Assembly (NCBI RefSeq): GCF_009727955.1
Contig: NZ_WOBR01000006.1
Coordinates: 1 to 60,738, forward strand
Length of the DNA: 60,738 nt
Direction: 5' to 3'
Source: Aliivibrio fischeri
GTDB lineage: Bacteria > Pseudomonadota > Gammaproteobacteria > Enterobacterales > Vibrionaceae
The translations under genes were made by a program, and so were the position numbers. Shown in pieces: positions 53,278-60,738 of this stretch (the stretch's first letter is position 1; each line of letters begins with the position of its first letter). The notes below the pieces were generated by a model. That model was not told where the DNA came from and did not search any database. It saw only the letters and a program-made list of their open reading frames with translations.

Positions 53278-54293
53278 TATTCTATTAACCACGCTTGGGC
53301 GATTCCTGCTGATGTCGCTGAAACCACTCGTTGTTGTTTATCAATGGCGACATCATACACTACTGCTGTTGGTGGACGTGCATCTTTTAATGGTTCTGAA
53401 CGCCATTGTTCGCGCTTTTTACCTGATGTGGTATTCCATACATTTACGGTTCCAGAGGGAGAACCAGTCACGAGAAGTTGGCCATCATCGCTAAAGCGAG
53501 CGGTAGAATATACTTGTTGACGAGCTAACGTACTGAGTTCCGTTATTTTTTCACCCGTTTTTAAATCCCAAATAAACCCTTCATTACCACCATCTGCGGT
53601 GAAAGCATATTTACCATCACGTTGAAGTGCCGTTCGACTTACTCGTTTTTCATGCTCAAAGGTATGAAGTATTTGTCCAGTTTCGGTATCCCATAAATAA
53701 GCAAAGTAATCATTACCTCCAGATAAGGCAAACTTACCATTTGCAGAAAGGGCGACAGAATTAACTTTTTCTCTGTGAGCAAGAAACTCTAAGCGACGAC
53801 CGGTAGCTAAATTAATATAGATGGCTTTACCATTTGAAAGTCCAAGTAGCACTTGTTGCCCATTACTTGCAATAGATACATCTCGAATAATTCCATCAGA
53901 GATAGACCATAATCCTTCAGAAATGCCCATTCCCAAATCCCAAACCGCAAAGTTAGTTTGAGTTGCGGTTATTGCAAATCGCGAGTTATCAGAGATCCTA
54001 ATATAGGAAACTGTTGATTTATCTTGGTCTTGGTCACCGAAGAAAGTCAGTTCTTTATTTTCTACAAGATCCCAAAAATGAAGACCAGATTTTACTTGTG
54101 GTTCATTTTTTTCAGGAATAGAGTCATTTTTAACAAAGAAAAGAGCAAAGCGAGCGTCACGACTTAACGCAAAACTTGTTGTACCTTGGGGAGCTAATTC
54201 CCAGCGTTGATCGTCTGAATTTTGGAAAAAACAGCCCGATAATGTCAGCGTAATGACAAAAATAGCGATGTATTGAGATATAGCGCGCATCAA
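53277..54293 (-). CDS. WD40-repeat lipoprotein
   Basis: A 338-residue protein with a lipoprotein signal peptide (lipobox LSGC, C21). Several WD40-like repeats follow, for example FALSGGNDYFAYLWDTETG and LLVTGSPSGTVNVWNT, which should form a beta-propeller. It is predicted to be anchored in the cell envelope as a protein-interaction scaffold. No enzyme motif is seen. It is coupled to slyX. Confidence 0.87.
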   Translation of the reverse strand: MMRAISQYIAIFVITLTLSGCFFQNSDDQRWELAPQGTTSFALSRDARFALFFVKNDSIPEKNEPQVKSGLHFWDLVENKELTFFGDQDQDKSTVSYIRISDNSRFAITATQTNFAVWDLGMGISEGLWSISDGIIRDVSIASNGQQVLLGLSNGKAIYINLATGRRLEFLAHREKVNSVALSANGKFALSGGNDYFAYLWDTETGQILHTFEHEKRVSRTALQRDGKYAFTADGGNEGFIWDLKTGEKITELSTLARQQVYSTARFSDDGQLLVTGSPSGTVNVWNTTSGKKREQWRSEPLKDARPPTAVVYDVAIDKQQRVVSATSAGIAQAWLIE

Positions 54294-54362
54294 ATTGAAC
54301 TACTCGTTTGTAATGTGTCTATAAGTACTAGTATATTGTGATGAACAGTATTTCGCATCTAT

Positions 54363-54454
54363 ATACCAATCTAAATAAGTATTCGATCATTATTGCTGGT
54401 GAAAATCGATGATAACTAGCAATAATCTTATCAACTACTTATCCAGATTGGTAT
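54363..54454. repeat. 92-bp nested inverted repeat upstream of fkpA
   Basis: Outer arms ataccaatctaaataagta and tacttatccagattggtat pair almost fully, and an inner hairpin attattgct/agcaataat lies between. It is a self-complementary miniature element of a type common in Vibrio intergenic regions. It sits in the fkpA promoter region and would be transcribed if the promoter is upstream. Confidence 0.8.
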
Positions 54455-54513
54455 GATCTAAAAAATTGAATAAGAAAATTGAGGCAGGACCTCAAATAAT
54501 CTGGAGTTTTGAA

Positions 54514-55308
54514 ATGAAATCTATCTTTAAAGTGTCGTTACTTGCTGCAACTGTTGCATTCGTTGTTGGTTGTCAAAAAGAAGAAGCACCAAAAACTGAA
54601 GCAACAACATTACCTGCAAAAATTGAAGCATCTACTGAATCTGCTACAGCTGCAACATTTGCATCAGAAGATGAAAAAGCAGGTTATGCAATCGGCGCAT
54701 CTTTAGCTAAATACTTAAACTCAAACCTAGAGAAGCAAACAGAGCTTGGTCTTGACCTGAAGAAAGCGGATGTACTTGCTGGTGTAACTGATGTATTTAA
54801 TGGTAAAGAGCGTCTAACTGATGAAGAGATCCAAGTTGCTCTTCAAAACCTAGATCAACGTGTTGCTGAAATTGCACAAAAGAAAATGGCAGCAGAATCT
54901 GAAGCTAACGCAAAAGCAGGTGCTGACTTCCGCGCTAAATTTGAAAAAGAAGATGGCGTGAAGAAAACAGAATCAGGCCTTCTATACAAAGTAATTACAC
55001 CTGCTGACGGTCCTAAGCCAAAAGACACTGATACAGTAGTGGTTCATTACTCTGGTACATTAATCGATGGTACTAAGTTTGATAGCTCTTACGATCGTAA
55101 TCAACCAGCGACGTTCCCACTAAACGCTGTAATTCCTGGTTGGACTGAAGGTGTTCAATTAATGAATGTTGGTTCTAAGTACAAGTTCGTTATCCCTGCT
55201 GAATTAGGTTACGGTGCACAAGGCAACCAAGCGATTCCTGCAAATTCAACTCTAGTATTTGATGTTGAGCTGCTAGAAATCAAAGACGCAGCAAAACCTG
55301 CAAAATAA
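54514..55308 (+). CDS. fkpA: FKBP-type peptidyl-prolyl isomerase FkpA (lipoprotein form)
   Basis: A 264-residue periplasmic prolyl isomerase and chaperone. A signal peptide ending in VVGC (C20) implies a lipid anchor. An N-terminal dimerisation domain (residues 50-150) is followed by the FKBP domain with VVHYSGTLIDGTKFDSSYDR and FVIPAELGYG. The start ATG at 54514 follows CTGGAG at 8-13 bases; a longer start at 54466 would bury the signal peptide. Confidence 0.93.
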   Translation: MKSIFKVSLLAATVAFVVGCQKEEAPKTEATTLPAKIEASTESATAATFASEDEKAGYAIGASLAKYLNSNLEKQTELGLDLKKADVLAGVTDVFNGKERLTDEEIQVALQNLDQRVAEIAQKKMAAESEANAKAGADFRAKFEKEDGVKKTESGLLYKVITPADGPKPKDTDTVVVHYSGTLIDGTKFDSSYDRNQPATFPLNAVIPGWTEGVQLMNVGSKYKFVIPAELGYGAQGNQAIPANSTLVFDVELLEIKDAAKPAK

Positions 55309-55358
55309 TCTGATTGAAGATTAAATAATCTAAACTTTGTTTTAGATCACTGAATTAG

Positions 55359-55382
55359 CCCCGGCACTTGCTGGGGTTTTTT
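55359..55382 (+). terminator. Rho-independent terminator after fkpA
   Basis: Seven-bp stem CCCCGGC/GCTGGGG (one G-T pair) with loop ACTT and a T-run, 51 bases after the fkpA stop. Confidence 0.9.
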
Positions 55383-55478
55383 ATTTTCATGCAAATATTC
55401 TGATAAACTTGATGTAATTATTTTAAGCCGTAAGTCTTAGCATGAGTGTTAAGCAAGCAAATATTAAGTTGGTAGATT

Positions 55479-56183
55479 ATGAATATTGAGAATACTGCGG
55501 AAGAAAGCTTTTCTGAAGTGGTGCCATTTACAGAGTTTGACCATCACATTTTGCGCTCTTATGAAGCTGTGGTGGATGGAATTGCCAGTTTAATCGGTAA
55601 CTATTGTGAAATCGTTTTACACTCATTAGAAGATATCAATAAATCAGCAATTCGAATTGCTAATGGCGAGAATACAGGACGTAAAGTTGGCTCTCCAATC
55701 ACCGATTTAGCGCTGCAAATGCTAAAAGATATTGAACGTTCTAAACGTAATTTTTCTCGTTCTTATTTCACTCGAGCAAAGGGTGGGGTACTAATGAAGT
55801 CAATCACTGTTGCAATTCGTAACGGGGATGAAAGAATCATTGGTTTACTGTGTATTAATATCAATTTGGATGCACCTTTTTCACAAGTATTGCAATCGTT
55901 TATGCCAAGTGAAGAAGCGAATGAAGCAGCATCAAGTGTTAACTTTGCAAGTGATGTTGATGAGCTTGTTGATCAAACAGTAAAACGCACGATTGATGAG
56001 ATTAATGCAGATAAAGAAGTCGGTAATAATGCTAAGAATAAACAAATCGTAATGGACTTATACGATAAAGGCATTTTCGATATTAAAGATGCGATTAATC
56101 GTGTTGCTGATCAGCTGAATATTTCTAAACACACTGTTTATCTTTATATTCGTCAAAGAAAAACAGAGGATGGTGAAAAGTGA
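55479..56183 (+). CDS. yheO: YheO family PAS-HTH transcriptional regulator
   Basis: A 234-residue DNA-binding protein. Residues 20-135 form the YheO/PAS-like domain ([29 protein letters not shown]), and residues 185-234 a helix-turn-helix ([26 protein letters not shown]). The ligand is unknown. It starts the yheO-tusDCB gene string conserved upstream of rpsL in gammaproteobacteria and overlaps tusD by four bases. Confidence 0.92.
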   Translation: MNIENTAEESFSEVVPFTEFDHHILRSYEAVVDGIASLIGNYCEIVLHSLEDINKSAIRIANGENTGRKVGSPITDLALQMLKDIERSKRNFSRSYFTRAKGGVLMKSITVAIRNGDERIIGLLCININLDAPFSQVLQSFMPSEEANEAASSVNFASDVDELVDQTVKRTIDEINADKEVGNNAKNKQIVMDLYDKGIFDIKDAINRVADQLNISKHTVYLYIRQRKTEDGEK

Positions 56184-56572
56184 GTTTAGAGTATGGGCTT
56201 GTTGTAAATGGACCTGCTTATGGTTCACAGGCATCAAGAAAAGCCTTTCAATTTGCAGAAGCGGTATTAGCTCAAGGGCACAGCATTAAAAAAGTATTCT
56301 TTTATCAGGAAGGAGTGTTAAATGCTTCTTCTCTGATTTTACCTGCCAATGATGAAGTTGATATCACTAAGCAATGGCAAGAGCTAGCACAACGGCATGA
56401 TATTGAATTGGAAACTTGTGTTGCTGCAGCACTACGACGTGGTGTTATTGGTGAGGACGAAGCAAGTCAGCATCAATTAAAGCAACATAATTTAGCTGTT
56501 GGTTTCCAACAAGCAGGATTAGGTGGTTTAGCTACAGCGTTATTGAAGTTTGACCGTGTTGTTCAGTTTTAA
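56180..56572 (+). CDS. tusD: Sulfurtransferase subunit TusD
   Basis: A 130-residue DsrE-fold subunit of the TusBCD complex, which relays persulfide sulfur from TusA to TusE for 2-thiolation of tRNA wobble uridine. The catalytic cysteine is C80 in [13 protein letters not shown]. The start is GTG at 56180, overlapping the yheO stop. The 3' end carries a 19-bp tandem duplication spanning the stop. Confidence 0.95.
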   Translation: MSLEYGLVVNGPAYGSQASRKAFQFAEAVLAQGHSIKKVFFYQEGVLNASSLILPANDEVDITKQWQELAQRHDIELETCVAAALRRGVIGEDEASQHQLKQHNLAVGFQQAGLGGLATALLKFDRVVQF

Positions 56573-56590
56573 CCGTGTTGTTCAGTTTAA
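56553..56590. repeat. 19-bp tandem duplication at the tusD stop
   Basis: accgtgttgttcagtttta is followed directly by accgtgttgttcagtttaa, 18 of 19 identical. The first copy encodes the last TusD residues and the start of the stop codon; the second is untranslated. Confidence 0.95.
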
Positions 56591-56606
56591 ATAAAGCGGA
56601 AATATT

Positions 56607-56963
56607 ATGAATCGACTTGGATTTGTATTTCAATCAGCACCACATTCAACATCAAAAGGCAGAGAAGGGCTAGATGCAATATTAGCAGCTTCTGCTTACA
56701 GTGAAGATATTCAAATCTTCTTTATTGGAGATGGTGTGTTGCAGCTACTTAAGAATCAAGAACCAGAAAAGATTTTATCTAGGGATTATATTTCAGGATT
56801 TAAAATGCTTGAACTTTATGATCTTGAAGAGATATTTGTTTGTCAGAATGCAATGAATAATCGCGGTATAAAAGAAGAGTATCTTTTAATTGACGTTGAT
56901 AGCATTTCAAATAAAGACATAAATGAAAAGCTGTCTCAATGTAACCAGATTATGGTGTTTTAA
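56607..56963 (+). CDS. tusC: Sulfurtransferase subunit TusC
   Basis: A 118-residue DsrE-fold subunit of TusBCD. MNRLGFVFQSAPHSTSKGREGLDAILAAS is typical. It ends at 56963, immediately before the tusB ATG with no gap, indicating coupled translation. Confidence 0.93.
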   Translation: MNRLGFVFQSAPHSTSKGREGLDAILAASAYSEDIQIFFIGDGVLQLLKNQEPEKILSRDYISGFKMLELYDLEEIFVCQNAMNNRGIKEEYLLIDVDSISNKDINEKLSQCNQIMVF

Positions 56964-57254
56964 ATGATGCTGCATATTCTAACAAGTACCGATAATCTCC
57001 AATTACTTCATAATAAAGAATTGCCTGTCAATCGTGAGAATGATGTCATTATTTTTACGCAAGACTGTGTATACGCAGCAATTAAGGATCATAAAGATCA
57101 TTCATTGATCTTATCGTTTGAACACTGCTATTTTTTACAAGAAGACATCGAAGCAAGAGGCGTAACTAAACTTATTGATGATAAAATTCAATTAGTTAAT
57201 TACAGTGCTTTTGTTTCTTTAACCCAAGTTCATTTTCCTATAGTGACTTGGTAA
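56964..57254 (+). CDS. tusB: Sulfurtransferase subunit TusB
   Basis: A 96-residue subunit completing TusBCD. MLHILTSTDNLQLL and the end VSLTQVHFPIVTW match TusB. It is the last tus gene; the str operon promoter lies 66 bases beyond its stop. Confidence 0.92.
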   Translation: MMLHILTSTDNLQLLHNKELPVNRENDVIIFTQDCVYAAIKDHKDHSLILSFEHCYFLQEDIEARGVTKLIDDKIQLVNYSAFVSLTQVHFPIVTW

Positions 57255-57319
57255 GCGTGATCTATGGTTAAGAAAGGCAAATTATTTTTAAATTGTTTAT
57301 TAATAGTGCTGTATATTTC

Positions 57320-57348
57320 TTGACACATATCACGTTCAGCCTTAGAAT
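57320..57348 (+). promoter_or_regulatory. Sigma-70 promoter of the str operon
   Basis: A perfect -35 TTGACA (57320-57325), a 17-base spacer and -10 TAGAAT (57343-57348). A GC-rich cgcgtccc follows the -10, the discriminator type of stringently controlled ribosomal promoters. It lies 69 bases before the rpsL ATG. A short hairpin ccctatttctgtaggg sits in the leader. Confidence 0.85.
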
Positions 57349-57402
57349 TTCGCGTCCCTATTTCTGTAGGGCTAGATTTTTCAAAAGTTTTCGAACCTCT
57401 AA

Positions 57403-57792
<390 letters not shown>

Positions 57793-57909
57793 TGCTTTTC
57801 TCTTAAATTAAGAAAGCGTTAAGTAAGGCCAAACACTATTTTATTTGTATTGTTTTGATAAAACTGAAAAGTTTTGGATAAAACCTGAAGAAGACAACGG
57901 AGATATTCC

Positions 57910-58380
57910 ATGCCACGTCGTCGCGTAATTGGTCAGCGTAAGATCCTTCCAGATCCTAAGTTCAAATCTGAGCTGCTGGCAAAATTTGTAAACATCGTAA
58001 TGGTTGACGGTAAGAAATCAACTGCTGAAAAAATCGTTTACGGTGCACTAGATCTTATGGCTGAGAAGTCTGGTAAAGACCACTTAGCTGTGTTTGAAGA
58101 AGCTCTTGAAAATGTTCGTCCTGCGGTAGAAGTTAAATCTCGCCGTGTGGGTGGTTCAACTTACCAAGTGCCTGTAGAAGTACGTCCGGTTCGCCGTAAC
58201 GCACTTGCTATGCGTTGGATGGTTGAAGCTGCGCGTAAGCGTGGTGAAAAATCTATGGCTCAACGTCTTGCTAACGAAATGTTAGACGCGTCTGAGAACA
58301 AAGGTACTGCGGTTAAGAAACGTGAAGACGTTCACCGTATGGCTGATGCTAACAAAGCATTCGCTCATTACCGCTGGTAA
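57910..58380 (+). CDS. rpsG: 30S ribosomal protein S7
   Basis: A 156-residue primary 16S rRNA-binding protein and, in E. coli, the translational repressor of the str operon. [18 protein letters not shown] is canonical. The rpsL-rpsG gap (117 bases) is the region where S7 binds in E. coli; here it is AT-rich with short pairings only. Confidence 0.99.
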   Translation: MPRRRVIGQRKILPDPKFKSELLAKFVNIVMVDGKKSTAEKIVYGALDLMAEKSGKDHLAVFEEALENVRPAVEVKSRRVGGSTYQVPVEVRPVRRNALAMRWMVEAARKRGEKSMAQRLANEMLDASENKGTAVKKREDVHRMADANKAFAHYRW

Positions 58381-58385
58381 TACCG

Positions 58386-58412
58386 AAGGTGCAGCAGTCC
58401 TTGCTGCACCTT
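58386..58412 (+). terminator. Hairpin in the rpsG-fusA gap
   Basis: Perfect 11-bp stem aaggtgcagca/tgctgcacctt with loop gtcct. It is followed by acttcttcccc rather than a clean T-run, so partial termination or RNA processing is as likely as full termination. Confidence 0.6.
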
Positions 58413-58511
58413 ACTTCTTCCCCTATTTAGTAAAACACTTAGCCATTATCGCTATTTCAATGCATAAGCGTTGGGTAATAGCAATAATCCCTAAGATAAG
58501 AGGATACAACC

Positions 58512-60608
58512 GTGGCTCGAAATACACCTATTGAGCGCTACCGTAATATCGGTATCTGTGCTCACGTAGATGCAGGTAAAACTACTACTACTGAGCGTAT
58601 TCTGTTCTATACTGGCCTTTCTCACAAAATCGGCGAAGTTCACGATGGTGCAGCAACCATGGACTGGATGGAGCAAGAGCAAGAGCGTGGTATCACAATT
58701 ACCTCAGCGGCAACTACCACATTCTGGCGTGGTATGGATGCACAATTCCAAGATCACCGTATTAATATCATCGATACTCCTGGACACGTTGACTTCACAA
58801 TCGAAGTAGAACGTTCTCTGCGTGTACTTGATGGTGCAGTTGTTGTGTTCTGTGGCTCGTCTGGTGTTGAACCTCAATCTGAAACTGTATGGCGTCAAGC
58901 TGATAAATACGGTGTTCCACGTATCGTGTTCGTTAACAAAATGGACCGTGCTGGTGCAGATTTCTTACGTGTTGTAGATCAAATTAAGAATCGTCTTGGT
59001 GCTACTCCTGTTCCAATCCAATTAAACATTGGTGCTGAAGAGGACTTTAGTGGTGTTGTTGACCTTATCAAGATGAAACGAATCAACTGGAATGAAGCCG
59101 ATCAAGGCATGACCTTCACATACGAAGAAATTCCAGCTGATATGCAAGAGCTTGCTGAAGAATGGCGTCAAAACCTAGTTGAAGCAGCAGCAGAAGCGTC
59201 TGAAGAGCTGATGGACAAATACCTTGAAGGTGAAGAACTGTCTGAAGCAGAAATCAAAGAAGCATTACGTACTCGTACATTAAATAACGAAATCGTATTG
59301 GCTACTTGTGGTTCAGCGTTTAAAAACAAAGGTGTTCAAGCTGTACTTGATGCCGTTATCGAATATTTACCAGCGCCAGTTGACGTTCCTGCGATCAAAG
59401 GTGTGGATGAAAATGATAACGAAGTTGAGCGTCATGCAGATGACAACGAACCGTTTGCTGCACTTGCATTTAAAATTGCGACAGACCCATTTGTTGGTTC
59501 ATTGACCTTTATGCGTGTTTACTCTGGTGTGGTTAACACTGGTGACGCAGTATATAACTCAGTGAAACAAAAGCGTGAGCGTTTTGGACGTATCGTTCAA
59601 CTTCATGCTAACAAGCGTGAAGAAGTGAAAGAAGTACGTGCTGGTGATATTGCAGCTGCAATCGGCCTTAAAGACGTAACAACAGGTGATACTCTGTGTG
59701 ACCAAAACGCAAAAGTAATTCTTGAGCGTATGGAATTCCCAGAACCTGTTATTCAGATCGCTGTAGAACCAAGAACACAAGCTGACCAAGAGAAAATGGG
59801 TATCGCGCTAGGTAAACTAGCGGCAGAAGATCCATCTTTCCGTGTAGAAACTGATGAAGAATCAGGTCAAACACTGATTTCTGGCATGGGTGAGCTACAC
59901 TTAGATATTATCGTTGATCGTATGAAGCGTGAGTTCAGTGTTGAATGTAACGTAGGTAAGCCTCAAGTGGCATACCGTGAAACTATCCGTGGTACAACGG
60001 AAGTGGAAGGTAAATTCGTACGTCAATCTGGTGGTCGCGGTCAATACGGTCACGTATGGCTAAAAATCGAACCATCAGAACCAGATGCTGGTTTCGTTTT
60101 TGTTGACGAAATTGTAGGTGGTGCTGTTCCTCGTGAATACATCAGCTCAGTAGCTAAAGGTATCGAAGAGCAAATGCATAACGGCGTGTTAGCAGGTTAT
60201 CCTGTACTTGACGTTAAAGCTACGCTATTTGATGGCTCATACCACGATGTTGACTCCAGTGAAATGGCGTTCAAGATCGCGGGTTCAATGGCATTCAAGA
60301 AGGGTGCTCTAGAAGCGCAACCTGTTATTCTTGAGCCAATGATGAAAGTTGAAGTAACCACTCCAGAAGACTGGATGGGTGATGTTGTTGGTGACTTAAA
60401 CCGTCGCCGCGGCATGATTGAAGGCATGGACGATGGTGTTGCTGGATTGAAAATTATCCGTGCACAAGTTCCGCTTTCAGAAATGTTTGGTTATGCAACA
60501 TCTTTACGTTCTGCGACTCAAGGTCGAGCGTCTTATTCTATGGAATTCGCCGAATATGGTGAAGTTTCTAAGAATATTGCCGACAGAATCATCGCTGAGC
60601 GTGGATAA
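58512..60608 (+). CDS. fusA: Elongation factor G
   Basis: A 698-residue translocase GTPase. The P-loop [10 protein letters not shown], switch [11 protein letters not shown] and NKMD are intact and the five-domain length is normal. The start is GTG at 58512 in the sequence ACCGTGGCTCGA. It is part of the str operon between rpsG and tuf. Confidence 0.99.
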   Translation: MARNTPIERYRNIGICAHVDAGKTTTTERILFYTGLSHKIGEVHDGAATMDWMEQEQERGITITSAATTTFWRGMDAQFQDHRINIIDTPGHVDFTIEVERSLRVLDGAVVVFCGSSGVEPQSETVWRQADKYGVPRIVFVNKMDRAGADFLRVVDQIKNRLGATPVPIQLNIGAEEDFSGVVDLIKMKRINWNEADQGMTFTYEEIPADMQELAEEWRQNLVEAAAEASEELMDKYLEGEELSEAEIKEALRTRTLNNEIVLATCGSAFKNKGVQAVLDAVIEYLPAPVDVPAIKGVDENDNEVERHADDNEPFAALAFKIATDPFVGSLTFMRVYSGVVNTGDAVYNSVKQKRERFGRIVQLHANKREEVKEVRAGDIAAAIGLKDVTTGDTLCDQNAKVILERMEFPEPVIQIAVEPRTQADQEKMGIALGKLAAEDPSFRVETDEESGQTLISGMGELHLDIIVDRMKREFSVECNVGKPQVAYRETIRGTTEVEGKFVRQSGGRGQYGHVWLKIEPSEPDAGFVFVDEIVGGAVPREYISSVAKGIEEQMHNGVLAGYPVLDVKATLFDGSYHDVDSSEMAFKIAGSMAFKKGALEAQPVILEPMMKVEVTTPEDWMGDVVGDLNRRRGMIEGMDDGVAGLKIIRAQVPLSEMFGYATSLRSATQGRASYSMEFAEYGEVSKNIADRIIAERG

Positions 60609-60623
60609 TATACTCAATACCCT

Positions 60624-60645
60624 TGCGTCAAGAGCAATTGACGCA
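60624..60645 (+). other. Hairpin between fusA and tuf
   Basis: Perfect 8-bp stem TGCGTCAA/TTGACGCA with loop gagcaa, 16 bases after fusA. No T-run follows, so it is more likely an mRNA processing or stability site than a terminator. Confidence 0.55.
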
Positions 60646-60716
60646 TAAAATAGCAAATTCTGGCGCGCCTTATCACTGTTCGATAAGGCGAATCATAACT
60701 AGGAAGGAACACGATC

Positions 60717-60738
60717 GTGTCTAAAGAAAAATTTGAAC
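60717..60738 (+). CDS. tuf: Elongation factor Tu, 5' end only (cut by window edge)
   Basis: GTG start at 60717 followed by codons for S-K-E-K-F-E, the EF-Tu N-terminus. AGGAAGGA precedes it. Only seven codons are in the window; assignment rests on these and on the str operon order rpsL-rpsG-fusA-tuf. Confidence 0.9.

Overview
The window looks like chromosome I of a Vibrionaceae member close to Aliivibrio (Vibrio) fischeri. The evidence is the conserved gammaproteobacterial order yheS-kefG-kefB-yheV-slyD-slyX-fkpA-yheO-tusDCB-rpsL-rpsG-fusA-tuf, a moderately AT-rich base composition, and many short palindromic intergenic repeats. The species assignment is inference; no marker was aligned.

Region 1 (1-29.2 kb) is a surface-polysaccharide (O-antigen/capsule type) locus, almost all on the + strand. 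An ops element (393-404), the signal for RfaH antitermination, precedes it. A complete pseudaminic acid pathway comes first (pseB, C, F, G, a PseH-FkbH fusion, a VOC-acyl carrier protein fusion, pseI). A very AT-rich block follows: a possible glycosyltransferase, a Wzx-type flippase, a second CMP-nonulosonate synthetase, an inositol-monophosphatase-like enzyme, and a protein joining a DUF115/GT42-like domain to a SAF-less NeuB-type synthase. Next are another putative glycosyltransferase, a sugar aminotransferase, the CDP-6-deoxyhexose genes rfbF and rfbG, an RmlC-like cupin, a second aminotransferase and three glycosyltransferases. The locus ends with an initiation module: a WbpV-like reductase/epimerase, a PglC/WbpL-like phosphoglycosyltransferase and a WbpM-like UDP-GlcNAc 4,6-dehydratase. 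ugd follows. No Wzy polymerase, Wzz or ligase is visible.

Region 2 (29.2-43.2 kb) holds housekeeping genes (DHH phosphoesterase, galE, gpmI, a MATE transporter, groES-groEL, tpiA, a CHMI-family isomerase, a DUF3135 gene, glpX, zapB). They are separated by dense repeats: a GGACGAAGTCC-bearing unit, a 44-bp unit seen six times, inner palindromes nested inside these, and three copies of an inverted-repeat element with ends GTTCTCCCCCTT-like. One copy carries a DUF559 endonuclease-like gene; the other two are 183-184 bp and look like non-coding internal-deletion derivatives.

Region 3 (43.2-60.7 kb) is ordinary conserved chromosome: rraA, menA, a phosphoribulokinase-like gene, yheU, yheT, a TIGR02444 gene and yheS on the - strand; kefG-kefB, yheV and slyD on the + strand; slyX and a WD40 lipoprotein on the - strand; then fkpA, yheO-tusDCB and the str operon, cut in the seventh codon of tuf at the window end. 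No rRNA, tRNA or CRISPR array was seen.

The strongest leads for undescribed biology are the FkbH/ACP machinery inside the pseudaminic acid operon, the second nonulosonate-like module with the NeuB fusion, and the DUF559-carrying inverted-repeat element with its miniature derivatives.
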